Source of the DNA: Apostichopus japonicus
Taxonomy: Eukaryota; Echinodermata; Holothuroidea; Aspidochirotida; Stichopodidae
Direction: 5' to 3'
Assembly: GCF_037975245.1 (NCBI RefSeq)
Contig: NC_092569.1
Coordinates: 10,976,501 to 11,040,500, forward strand
Length of the DNA stretch: 64,000 bases
In this document: piece by piece, positions 12,689 through 24,354 of the stretch
Layout of the letters: each line of letters starts with the position of its first letter
Position numbering within the stretch: the first letter of the stretch is position 1
Position numbers and translations under genes: made by a program
Notes under the pieces: model-generated
The model's input: only the letters and a program-made list of their open reading frames with translations
Database searches by the model: none
Told to the model about the DNA's origin: nothing

Positions 12689-15600
12689 TTATCCAACTGG
12701 TCGTATCCTCATTTTTGTGCCCGCGATACCGCAATCGTTCCCAGAAAGTTTATACCAAAAGATTCCGCGGTAGTCGCTGTACTGGTAGTCTCCGTTGAGG
12801 TTAGCATAAGTGCAATGGCGGTAATATCCCTTTCCATACCATTTAAAGCAATGATTGGTATCATTATGATAACGACGAGGGTACCACCATGCACCTTGAT
12901 GCCTCTGTGCACAGTTGCAATCATCCGTGCCATCGTTGTCCCTATCGCGCGTGCTGAACGGATCTCCGGAATTCGAGCCCATAGAGTTATAACCTGAAAG
13001 GATGGAAATGAGGACGTATTTAATCAGCATCGCATACATAGGGAACTGAAAAACTCAAACCATAACATGGCAGGAATTTCTTGTCAGTTAAACATCTTCT
13101 AGAATTCATTTAATAACCGTATTTAACCTTTAATTTATATGTAAACATGCTTGCAAGTATTATTATGATTTTGTTTAAGTGCAAAAAAAAGTATGGTTAT
13201 TTATAGTGAGAGGAGGGGGAGTGGGGTGGTGGGTGTGGATAAATGGATATAATTTATCGCCACTTCGATTTGAAAACTATACGTATTTATTCTTTCTGTA
13301 AGCCAGGTTCGTACATTAAGGTTTTCCAATATACTCAATTCATCGGAAGTGAAAGAAATATGCGATTAGATGAATTTGTTTAAGGGCGAATCTAAGGGGA
13401 TAAGATGCATCATTCAGGAAGTCTTTCCGTCAACGAGATTATAACTACCCAATTGTGCATTAGTTCAAAACTTGTTTTCGCCTTTGAGAGACACATTCAC
13501 CAATTTAACATCACATCATATTTAGTGTCAATATCATCACTTCCATATGTGTGGTGTGCATGAGTCACATTCTATTAAATTATGTACATCATTGTATTTG
13601 TTCAGATTAATGATATCATAGTAAAGTGATTAATGAGGTGAAGAGGTCGTGATCCCGCCAAACCACGCAACTCTATCGCTTATCACAGTAACACTTCAAG
13701 CGATATTTGGTTAATAGTGATATTGCCCACATCTATTACAGCAGATTCAGTTGTTGTGTCAAGTTTAAAACGTTTAAAGTGTTCTGAAATTCCAGTTTTT
13801 CAGATTCGAACAGTTGAGGTCATCATTGTTCGTGTCTTTTCGATCAGCAAGTGGATTGAATAGCATTAGGCTCAGTTTTTTTTTTAATTATGATATATTT
13901 AATAACTGCATCTTCCAATGAGTGAGTAATGCCAAACGTGTGGCTGGTCAAATTATATTAAACTTGGTTGCATTTTTGTTTCCCATTCCCTTCACAAAGT
14001 TTAGCCACGATGTCTTGGAGGTTTATTAAAATCACTATTTAAGACAATACTGATGTAGTAGATTACGAGTAACAACAAGACGTGGTTATATATTATATGT
14101 ATATATGTTTTGTTTCACTTAGCAACTTCTGTTTCTCGAGCATTTTTCTGTGGATCATGTGGAGTGTGTTGTGCAATGTAAACCAAACCAAGAACGAAAG
14201 TTATCAAACCAAAGCCTTATAAAGTAAATGTTGCAAAATACATCAACCTGCATTTCCAGAGAACGAGCCTAAAGAGAGCGTATATTTGTCATCCTCATCT
14301 CCAATGCTGAATCTGGAGTAGAGGGCGTAGTACTGTGAACCAGCTGAATCTGTCAGATCCACCTTAAGTTGGTAGGTCTTCTGAGTTGTATGGTCGTGAA
14401 TCTTGTCGTTACCAAGCCAGTGATCACCGCTTAGACTTCCAAACCCGTTCCTGTACGCATTCCAACCACGATAGAAGTTAACTGAACCAGACCTCCTTCG
14501 CTGGAGAACCTAGAAATATGTAAAGGTATAAATATGATATAAAGTTAAATATCGTTCCAATGCTGTTTTCGTCATTGTTTCCTCGTACACTTTTATCTGA
14601 TATAATATTTATTATATCTACCTAGTGCCCAGCAGGTATTTTTTTCAAAACCCGATGGGTGGCAACGCACTCACACATTTTAAGGAATTTGGTTCGCAAC
14701 CCGTTTTAAACGTAACACATGTGTTGTAAATACGTAGTAACGATAAGGAAATCGTATAATACTGTACAAAAGAAAATAAGAAGGTAAATTCATGTATCGC
14801 CACATATCTAAAATGGCGCAAATGAATGGAAATGTAATTATTTTAATGAGAAAGTTCACGAAATGTTTATCGCCAGTAAACAATTTCTGCCACAGAGTGT
14901 TGCTCTTAAAGGTGTCTCAGAACATTGAACATGTTTCTCTCGTGAAGAAAGCTAGGCCAGCCAGTACCGTTATGTTTAGATACTGATATTGGTGTCTAGA
15001 AGCTGTTTCTTGTAAGACGACACAAGACTTACGCAACTGAGAGCTAGTAGCGAAACAAAAAATCGTAAGTGCATTGGACATCTCTCGCTCAATAAATACA
15101 CTCAGCCCCCCCCCCCCCCCAGAAATCTCAAATTCGTTATGTGAAATGATCTTTCCGGTGAGTGTTAAGTTCAATAGATATTCAACGTCAGACATGGTGA
15201 TGCACAGTCGAATTGATATATCGACAAAATTGTCCTGTTTAATCGAGAAGAAGCTTCGTAGTGCCTTTTTTAAATTTAAACCTGTACTGCCCGTGGGCCG
15301 CGTTCAATTCGATCAAGGCGGTTAGAAGGTATCACTCTCTTGTGAAAAGTGAAGACTTACAGTCCATCCTCCTCCGTCTGTTGACATCTCACAGTAGACT
15401 TGGAAGCCAGAGTCCTCCCAGCCAGTAGGATAGATGGTATAAACCCCATCGGTATGGATCCCTGTATTGTATATCTCGTAGCAATCCTTCAGGGGTCTTT
15501 TCCGAATACACGTTATCCCATCTCCTTCAAATCTATCGTTGCAAATACATCTTTGCACACCGTCTCTCTCCTGACACGTTGCATCGTCACTACACCGGTA

Positions 15601-18600
15601 GTCATCTTCATGAATCAGCCGATTATCGCTGCAGTTAACACGGGAAGTACAGTCAGAATTGACAAATGATTCACCGTCCTGTCGTGGAAAATATACTTTG
15701 ACAATTTCAGTTTATCAAAAACCCATTTGCTGAATCACTTGTTACTAATGAATTTAAGTCAAATTGCCATGACCAGTGAGTTTTCAAGTAATACTCATTA
15801 ATAGTTCATAGAATAATATATGCAAAGAGTAACCTGAAAGATTTAGCGAAGAAGGAACATCGTAAATATAAGTAATACAGCATGTGGAAATGAGGAATTG
15901 ACTAGTGCTTCCATACCATTATTAGCTTATGGAAGAAGTATACAAAATCAGCATATATCTTTATAGCAGCTTCAATGAGAAAAAAAACAAACTTCTCACT
16001 GATCCATTGACTTACATTAAGCACACTTCCCTTTTCTTGTACAAAGCATCCACACTGACTTTCAGGTATGCAGTCCTCTCCTTGTATCATATAACCGTCT
16101 GGACAGATGCATCTGCCTGATTCCATAGATGCTAAGGGGATACACGTATTTGGTTCGGTACAACGTCTCTCACATGTACTGTTAGCAAACTTCGTATTCG
16201 ATGGACACCACTCAATAAATGGACCTGGGTGAAGGTAAAAGAAAAAAATAATCCTAAAATTGACTTGGTGGTTTGACGCATTGAAATTATTAAATGGTCT
16301 AGAAATAATGTCGTAATCGCTGCCAATAAACCCTTTATCATCCACAGTAGAGACAGTGGGTGGGGAGGGGGGGGGGGTGAAAAGATTAACTCGTATTAAA
16401 ATTATGGTAAGCAACCCTTTTTGACAACGACAAGGACATTGTTAAATTCTATTATTACGTTAAGTTTAATAGTTCTATAAATATATTCTAATAAATATAT
16501 GTTTCAATAATTCTACATGAAACTCTAAAAGAAACCTTGAACAATTGAAGAGAAACGTTGCACGTACCTAACAGAGTTTTAATGAAAACATGAAATAAGA
16601 TTGAAAATCGTGCTTCGTTGAGATAAAACCTACATGTAAATACAGGACCTTTACCTGCATTGCCACCTTCGTCTCCAAGACTTTGAATAGAATATTGGCT
16701 CCATTCACCAACGATACGAAAATCGTCGTAGGTCACGTGATACGAGTGCCCTGCAGCATTCGTTAAGTCCAAACGAAGTTGATACTTCTTTTGATTTGTT
16801 AGGTGAGCGATTTTTTCATTTCCTAACCAAAATTCACTTCCCAAAAATCCAAAACCGTGCTTGTAATCTAACCAATTCCGATTAAAGTTGATGAATCCAT
16901 TCGTCCGTCGCTGTATTACCTGTCGTAATAAAAATGAAGGTAGGTCTATGTTCATATCTTCCACAATGGAGAGAATTTGGTTTTCTTTTGACGGTTGGAA
17001 CTGATTGTTTGGCAAAATTGCTGAAAATTTTCTGAGTATTTTTGCCAAAAACCAAATCTTCATAGGATTTTTCCAACGCAAAGACTTGATAATTTCAAGT
17101 TTCCATGATATTTGCAAATCCATCTGGCAACAGCAGAAAAGATTATCCACAGAACAAAATAATATTTCTACAACAAAGATATATTTTAATGAAAATTCTT
17201 AGTACGGAGAACCTTGTCTGAATTAAGTTAACATTCTAAATTTATCAGGTTTCAAGATTTTGATTAACATAATTAATGCTTTTGAACAGCATCAACTTCG
17301 TTTACTACGTTGGTATGACATTTTAATGCTGCTTAGTGAAGTACAGTCAAAATTGTGTCTCCTGTTGTTCGAAGAGGAACGCAAAAAAATGTCAGTATTA
17401 AGTTCCTGGTTGTTTTAGGTATGCGTTGATCTATTTTATTGACTGATGCAGCATTATTTTAAAGTTTTGAAACTATTTATAAGCTTGGCTAACGTTTAAC
17501 TTACCGTCCATCCATCACTGTCTAAGTCGTTATCACAGTACACTTCGAACGCCTCTGGGAAACCAGCAGGTTTGATTTTGTAGACACCAGATGCATTTTG
17601 GGTATTTGAACATGTATTGAGGATTTCGTGGCAATCTTTCGGGTACTCGGTTGATGGAAATATAAAGTAAGATAAACCTATTTCAGGAAATAACGGATAA
17701 AAGCAACATGAACTTTCTCTTTTTCTTCTGCAGCCATCAGTATCTATGGATGTATAGGTTACTTTTTCGATTATAAACCTGTAAATGTTTAATTGTAATA
17801 ATGTCTACCAGCATTTCTGCTAAAAAAGAGTCATCCAATTGTTTAATTTAATTTTGTATAGGGTCCTTTTTTTCATGTAGGTCTTTAACTTCATCAAAAC
17901 AATTACCCAGTTAGTTGACACGCCGATTACTCAGCGGGCCAATCAAATCACCTTAACAGCATTTAAAAAGATCGAGAAAGCTATAGTGTCTGTCATTGAT
18001 TTACATTTCCACCTTTCCTCAACAATTTGTATTAAATGTTATAACAATTTTTGGTTCCAATTTCTGATATTTAATTTATCCTGAAGATCTACATTAATGA
18101 ACAAACGTAACGATGATTTCAAATACGAATACTATCACCTGGAATCGTAAAAGGGTCTTTTGAATCATTGTAAGCTAAAGTGTAAGGAATAAACTTATAG
18201 TCAATATCAAATGGTAACTTACTCGATGATTGATCTGTGACGTCAGGAGAAGCCTGCATATAAGACAATGAACGTATATACTGATCTTTATATTCTCACT
18301 GCACATAAATATCAATGAGATGTTCGAGTATAAGATATGTGCAATCATGTGTTCCTTTCACTTTATTAAATATTAAAGCATTAATTCTGTGACGAAGTGC
18401 GTAAAATTGTCATTACTATTGAGATGATCGCAAATTCTAAATACATAATCTAAACAAGACAACAGTTTTTACGGCAACAACTAACGTATAGAAGGTCGGG
18501 TTAAAAAGCCATTTCTGGAACAAAGAACCGTTTTTTTTTCTTAAAGCAACATATTAGACAAAGTGTTCGGTCGTCTCAAAGATCATATTCACGTCATCAG

Positions 18601-20428
18601 ATTCAGGTATCTTCAGAATAACAACAATTGCCAAAAACATATTTTCTTTGTATATTCCCATGTCGGTATATGATTTTCCTTTTTGTAGGAAACATTTGAT
18701 ATTTGTGAGCAGCACATTCTACGATTGCTTTTCTTTCTCTCTCAAGACAATGTTGTAATAGGCAAATGTATTACTTTTCGTTTCGATTCGATTTGATGAT
18801 GTACAATGCAGAGCTTAGACGAAAGTATTTGATGCGAGATGACTATTACCGCTCTATAGTTTATATTTCATTTCACTCATTTTTGTTATCATTTCATTGT
18901 TTTCTGAAGCAACATTTTCATTCTGTTTGGAAGTTGCCAGATCAGTTTCTCACTACAGTCTCCCAACAAACTAAGGCAAAGTGTCAATAACGTTCGACAG
19001 GAAAACGTAATAAAATTAAATAGACATTCTTGGCACGAGATCCTATCGCAGTGAACAAAGACTTTGTAGGAATTAAAAGCAGATGCTCAATCCCTATGTT
19101 CTGGAAAAGATAATAATGAATTTCATTAGATCGTATGAACTTAATTCAGTACCATTATCTGGTGTCTGGATATAAAATGGAAATGCTGTTTTGTATGAAC
19201 GGAATCAACGCTTTGCCGCTTAGACAATTCCTTTGTATAGATAAAAATCGCTCTGGCAAGTATAAGTGCACATTGATCATTTATTTGTTAAATCTAATGT
19301 CTCAATATTTTCATTATTCACCAAATTGCGATATTTTCTGCGAGCATGAAATGAAGTTAAACCGACAATGTGAACTCATTGGCTACTGAAGTGTAGCTTT
19401 ATGTAACATTACAAATGTGTTTGGTATGTCCAGAACAGAGCGGTATAAATCTACAATATACATAAATTGCTAGCGAGTGAACCTCAATATGTAATCATCA
19501 CATTATCATCAACTTATGCGTTAACCATGTATTTGTAAAGTTCTTAGAACACAACTTGGCTCAGTGACCCCTGATGTGAAGCTTTACTTAAAGTTAAAAA
19601 TCTGCTATATCAATAGAAAAGGAAAGCTGTATAAATCTACAATAAACATAAACTTGAAGATAACCCCCTAAATTTTACCATCACGTATACAACTATAGTT
19701 AACGTTTCTCATGTTCTTAGAACATAATGCTGTAGGCAATTTTTCTGTGACCATACGAGCCATATCTGTAAGAGCGATTACGGAGATGGGTTTAACACAA
19801 GGATGTGTAAGTGAATTGGTAACCAAAAAAGGCCGAGGTAAAAGATGATGCTGATATTTGATATTTTAACCACAGATTTTTTGTCATAGCATAACTGAAA
19901 GCCTGTGAAGCTTTGCAGATTGTCAGATATATCATTTTAATAAACAAGAAAAATAATTCGTTCTTGAATCAGAATTAGTTTGGTCTTGTGTCTGATTAAT
20001 TCTAAAGTTATATAACGGACGTACTAGGTGTTTAATACATTACTTCGACAGTTTCCTTAATCTGCATTGGATTTCTAGCTTTATCATAAAATAGCATAAA
20101 GCGTCGTCAATGTTAACAGTATATTTTAAAAATGAGTTTCTTGACACATAACCAACATGAGGTGTATAGTGTTAGGATTTGGTATTATCATATCTTTCTA
20201 AATGCAAAATGTTATTCTCAAACAAGGTTACGATCAATATAACTAATTCGGATACCCAAAGGAAACATGGTTAAGTAAAGAATTTAGAACACGAAATATT
20301 TCGTTCAGCTATAGTCCCTATATATATATATATATATATGTAAATATAATATATGTATATATATATATGTTTATATATATATATAAAAATATATAAATAT
20401 AAATGTATATATATTTATATATAAATAT

Positions 20429-20494
<66 letters not shown>

Positions 20495-20572
20495 TATTTT
20501 AATGAAAATCGTAATGAGTTGGAACAGTGTAAAAACTTCCAGCCTACACCGGGACTCGATCCCGGGCCTCCC

Positions 20573-20638
<66 letters not shown>

Positions 20639-21047
20639 TATATTTTAATGAAAATCGTAATGAGTTGGAACAGTGTAAAAACTTCCAGCCTACACCGGGA
20701 TTCGATCCCGGGCCTCCCGCTTGGTACGCGGACACCCTAACCAACTATGCCATGGACGCTGATTGTTATGTCCAGAGGTTCGGAATCGGTAAGGAAGGTT
20801 GTTACAAACATTGCAGTGATAATAAATGCACATTGTTAGATTCAATTTTGAAAGTTTACCCAAGATGATCTTTGTTGTAAAAAAATAACGGAGTTGTTAA
20901 ATCTTTGTATGCAGTCCATAGCCTAAAGACATGTCACCCAACCAGACCATTTTTTGAGAAACTTACCGTTATTAATGCAAGGACATTGCATCCCACCAAC
21001 AATGTGAAAAAGTTGACGCAGAAAAGTTCCCTTCTTTGGTTCTCCAT
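12689..21047 (-). CDS. Secreted two-headed fibrinogen-related protein with insertion in FReD2, unit A minus gene
   Basis: Exons in transcript order: 21047-20967, 18253-18223, 17677-17505, 16919-16655, 16224-16016, 15678-15361, 14509-14248, 12993-12689 (stop 12691-12689). They sum to 1,644 nt, giving 547 residues with no internal stop. Residues 1-27 form a signal peptide whose ATG is the first in the exon. A polar linker follows (about 28-50). FReD1 (about 51-184) lacks its C-terminal third. A TIL-like module spans 190-241, an EGF-like motif 282-310, and a complete FReD2 317-545. FReD2 keeps RDRDND, GAWWY and NLNG. Between GAWWY (480-484) and the conserved HC (506-507) lie about 20 extra residues including Cys495; Cys472 and Cys534 are also extra. 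The TIL module has two fewer cysteines than in the plus genes. It converges on the plus gene ending at 8610. Probably a secreted recognition protein; function inferred from family only. Confidence 0.9.
14640..14905 (+). repeat. Dispersed repeat R2, unit A copy 2, inside an intron of the minus gene
   Basis: Homologous to 11,912-12,200. It lies in the intron between exons 6 and 7. Confidence 0.7.
15105..15120. repeat. Poly-C run in an intron of the unit A minus gene
   Basis: Roughly 14 consecutive C. The unit B counterpart (about 46,985) lacks it and reads CACAAAAACAAAA. A G-run of similar kind is at 16,366-16,378 and is kept in unit B. Confidence 0.85.
20320..20640. repeat. Compound AT microsatellite, unit A
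   Basis: Several (TA)n blocks separated by short unique pieces and by a partial SINE copy at 20,494-20,576. The unit B counterpart (52,175-52,215) is much shorter. Confidence 0.95.
20494..20576 (-). mobile_element. Partial second copy of the SINE
   Basis: Repeats the body and T-arm region of the 20,641-20,765 copy (CCGGGACTCGATCCCGGG here) and then stops at an AT tract. The tRNA-like 5' head is missing. Probably made by slippage or unequal exchange in the AT tract. Confidence 0.65.
20641..20765 (-). mobile_element. tRNA-derived SINE with AT tail
   Basis: On the minus strand the head resembles a tRNA. It has an A-box-like TGGCATAGTTGG and a B-box-like GATCGAATCC inside a perfect 5-bp T-stem (CCGGG/CCCGG). 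A 5-bp anticodon stem closes a 7-base loop with U33 and the triplet ACC. Acceptor and D stems do not pair well, so it is not a working tRNA gene. A short body follows, then the AT tract as tail. Absent from the same place in unit B. Confidence 0.65.
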
Positions 21048-21185
21048 CTTGCGAGCCCTGTGCTTTGCGTATAATAACTGAGATTATCTTCAGGAATTAT
21101 CTTCGCCGTTTCACCTCAAATGCGGAAATTCTCGAAAAGTAAGTACCGAAGACGCTTGTTGAGACTTTGAAAGGTTTTTATCGTA
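21048..21185 (-). promoter_or_regulatory. Candidate promoter of the unit A minus gene
   Basis: Upstream of the ATG at 21047 lie an ATAAAAA TATA-like element (21175-21181), GATA motifs, and GGAAATTCTC (21124-21133), one base off an NF-kB/Rel consensus. All are conserved in unit B. No start site can be read from sequence alone. Confidence 0.35.
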
Positions 21186-21380
21186 TTACATGACGTTTGC
21201 GACTACTAGACCATCCCATCTTGACAAGTCCCTTCTAGTCTTCCGTTAGAATGTATGTAAATAGAAGCTACGAAATGTCATGGAGTGGCATGATTGGGTG
21301 TGACAGCATTCTAATGCGCAAGTCTGAAAGCGGCTGATGTAATTTTAAATGAGGAAGTAAATGAAGATGTAAATGAATGA

Positions 21381-21612
21381 GTCTAGTATGACATCCTATT
21401 ACATATACGATATATTGCATATGTATAATATGACTAGCGGAGGATGATGGACGGTAAGTCTAGTATGGCATCCTATAATATATAATAACCTATAATAAAT
21501 CTAGTAAGACATCTCTATAGTATAGGCAATAACTTACATAAGCATAATATGACTGACGGAGGAGGACGGACGTTATAATCAAGTAAGACATCCTATAGTA
21601 TAGACAATATTG
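21381..21612 (+). repeat. Tandem repeat carrying fibrinogen exon-end relics, unit A
   Basis: Short repeats starting with TCTAGTAWGRCATC contain 24-bp segments at 21430-21453 and 21549-21572. These match the end of the fibrinogen exon coding MTDGGGWT; the first is followed by an intact GTAAG donor, the second by GTTAT. They have no reading frame beyond that. Confidence 0.75.
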
Positions 21613-22494
21613 GGTGTTGGGGTTATAAGGGTTTCCTCTTATGTCCTTTTTGACCATTTTGCCGCGATTGCTATCCAATTGCGATTGCTAGCCATGATGA
21701 TAGCAACCCTACTTAGTCCCAAAAAATCGCGCCGGAAAGATTATGATTTCACGTACAAACACTTTCTGAAGGTGTTGATCGATTTTAAAACCAACTAGCT
21801 TTTTTTTGAAACACTCGTTGACTATTCTAACAATGTTTTGAAAAAGACGCCAACAAAAGCGTCAATTTCTGTTATATCGTTTAATGCAGGCTCTCAGCAG
21901 GTACATCCGACTGTGCACATTGTCATCGGCTGTGACGCAGAGGTGGGACGAATCCCTGTGAGCTGCAGCATTTCAGATAGTTCTTGCCCTTTCGGCGAGC
22001 GAAAAAACAAAACAAATACATGTTAGTAATATGCATAATCTCAATCAGTATAAACAATGTCATTCACCTACTCGTTGGGTACTTATCACTGCAACTAAAA
22101 TTGTTACAATATCCGTAGTAGACATCCCGCGTGTGCTTTGGTCATTTAGGGGGCCGTTTCAATTTGGATATTACCTGGTATGTCTGTGAAAACCCACATT
22201 AAATTTCCACTTGTAGGTTATCGGGAATACTACCCAATCTACAAGAACGCAAGCAAGTGGTCCCTCATTAGTAAAATTTCAAGAATCATTTTTTGTCACT
22301 CTAAAAGTACATATTTACACTGAGATATTAAATTGTCTATTTCATAATCCACAATGACAGGGACTTATTTGGAGGATCAAAGTAACTCTAACAGAGTCTT
22401 TTTAAAAGCTTTGTAGCATGCTAAACTTTGGGTCCGATACGGATGACTTTGAATACCGTGAAAGAAACTACCTGGCAAGGTTATTTGTTGCATA

Positions 22495-22800
22495 CACTCT
22501 AAAAAAAAATTACACAGGTTGTGTAAAATTCTACACAACCGCTGTGTAACTAGTGCACCTATCAACCTTGTGTAGAAACTACACAACTGTTGTGTAAGTG
22601 ATCATTTACACAACAGTTGTGTTAAATCTACTCACAGTTGTGTATATCCCAATACACAATACTTGTGTAAATTGTACACAACCAGTTTGCAATTTCAGCA
22701 CACCTTGTGTAAAAAAACATACACAAGTTGTGTTAATTCTACACAACCTTTTTACAATTGATTAGTGTAATGTACACAACTATGAGCACATATTACACAT
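22495..22800. repeat. Left terminal and subterminal repeats of the transposon
   Basis: More than ten copies of TTGTGTA or its complement in both orientations within 300 bp after the terminal CACTCT. Confidence 0.85.
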
Positions 22801-23239
22801 ACTTTGTCCAGTCTTAACACATTCTGTAGCTATACAGTAGTTCATAGCACAGAGCATAAGTATCAATTAAAAAATAATATCCAGTATAGACTATACACAG
22901 CCTCAATGTTTTGTATCAACCATGTCCGGAATAAGGTTATCAGTTCTCCTGTTGTGCTTTACATATCTTTGGATGTTATAAATAGTAGCTTGCTAATTGT
23001 GTGGATTCTACAGTAAGACCTGTGTTAAACTTAACTGCAAATTGCTTAACTATAGATGTACAGTAGGACACTATTCACGATACAAAAAAGGATATCAATT
23101 TTCTTGGTATATATATATTTTGGGGAGATCAAAACAAATGTTCTCCATTACAATGAATAAAACCGTAAAACATATAATAAAGAGAAGAAAAGTTGATGGA
23201 ATTCAGCGACTTACGTAACATAACAAGAAATAAAACAGA

Positions 23240-24211
23240 AATATGTACTTTAATAGATATAAACTATAAATCAATGGATTGGTCATATCCACATCATCAT
23301 TGAAAGAATAAGTTGTAGGCTATTCTTCCTTTGAAACAAGTAATGGGTTTTACAATATTCACCATCATGGAAGTCACCCATAACACCATCAGTGCTCCCC
23401 CTATGTTCATTGACACATTCTACAAAGCCAGGACTCTCAAAAATATGATGACATCTTTGATAGGAACATAGTAGAAAACACGAGGGGTTGGCACCTGCAT
23501 CACATTCCCATTAGTTATATCAGTTCTTGGTGCATACCCTAATGTTTTCTGTTTCTCAATAGGTTGGATGAAATTCTTTGATGCCAGCAGATACTGCAGT
23601 TGCTTGTAATCTGTCTCTATGTCATAAAACTGTTTTTGACAAAGTGAAAACTTCTCAAAGAGCTCAAGAACAGGCTCACTGTTAATATCAACATTCTGGC
23701 TATGCAAAAATGCTTTTGTGTTTTCTTTTAGACTGCCAACAAGGTCATCAAAAGGCTGAGACACATCTTGCACCATAGTTGACACTGAACTTTGAGACAC
23801 ACTACTGAAAGATTTAAGTTTGCAAATTAGCATGAGAGCTCGTTCCTTAACTTGCTGTTCATCAAGGTGATCCCACTCTTCATTATATGCATCATCATCA
23901 CTATCTTCATCCATGTCATCAATGCAAATGTCATCTTGCTGTATGTTTCCTATCACAGCCTCCACAGGCAAATCATCATCTTGCTCTTGGATATGTTCTC
24001 CATTGCAAATATAAGGCATTGTGTGTTGTTTAATGATGTGCCTTTTGAAGCTGTAACTTTTCCAGAAGCTTTGCTGACATCCATTTTGTTCACACACTGC
24101 AATAGATCTAAAATCACTTCCTCTAAGCAAAGAAAAGGCTCTGAAATGTGCAAAGAGCCCCTTTATGCCACCATTAACTTCAGTTTGACAGTGGAAACAC
24201 TGTAGCGCCAT
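23240..24211 (-). pseudogene. C2H2-finger transposon protein, frameshifted and truncated
   Basis: An open frame of 263 residues runs from 24211 to 23420. The N terminus has a decayed first finger (CFHC, with a missing distal histidine) and a good second C2H2 finger (C-x4-C-x12-H-x4-H). An acidic stretch (about residues 75-115) and a helical, glutamine-rich region follow. Near 23,450 the frame is lost: the similarity I expect continues in the next frame and again in the third, where NDDVDMTNPL appears at about 23,260-23,295. A DD-x5-NPL motif of this type is familiar to me from animal transposon proteins and recalls the DxFNPxG segment of plant CACTA transposases; that comparison is from memory. 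The rest of a transposase is absent. Not a host gene. Confidence 0.6.
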
Positions 24212-24354
24212 TGTTAATACAAAATTATATATTTCTTTGTAGTGTTTACTTGTTTTGCTAACTCCCTGGCAGTAATAACAGCTTCCTTATCAAAGTTTGT
24301 GGGATCAGAGAGAGCTTTATTATTTGTCCTGTTTGATTTTGTTCAAACCCTTAC

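Noticed and set aside
12614-12997. 127-residue plus-strand open frame, and similar ones at 44540-44851 and 15400-15669
   Set aside because: These are antisense shadows of conserved fibrinogen exons on the minus strand.
16488-17150. 220-residue minus-strand open frame
   Set aside because: Only 16919-16655 is exon; the flanks are intron sequence that happens to stay open. Splice sites and paralog comparison define the shorter exon.
20690-20765. A functional tRNA gene
   Set aside because: T and anticodon arms look right, but acceptor and D stems do not pair, and the sequence continues into a SINE body with AT tail.
22510-22800. CRISPR-like or regulatory array of TTGTGTA repeats
   Set aside because: Irregular spacing, both orientations and location at both ends of a transposon identify them as subterminal repeats.
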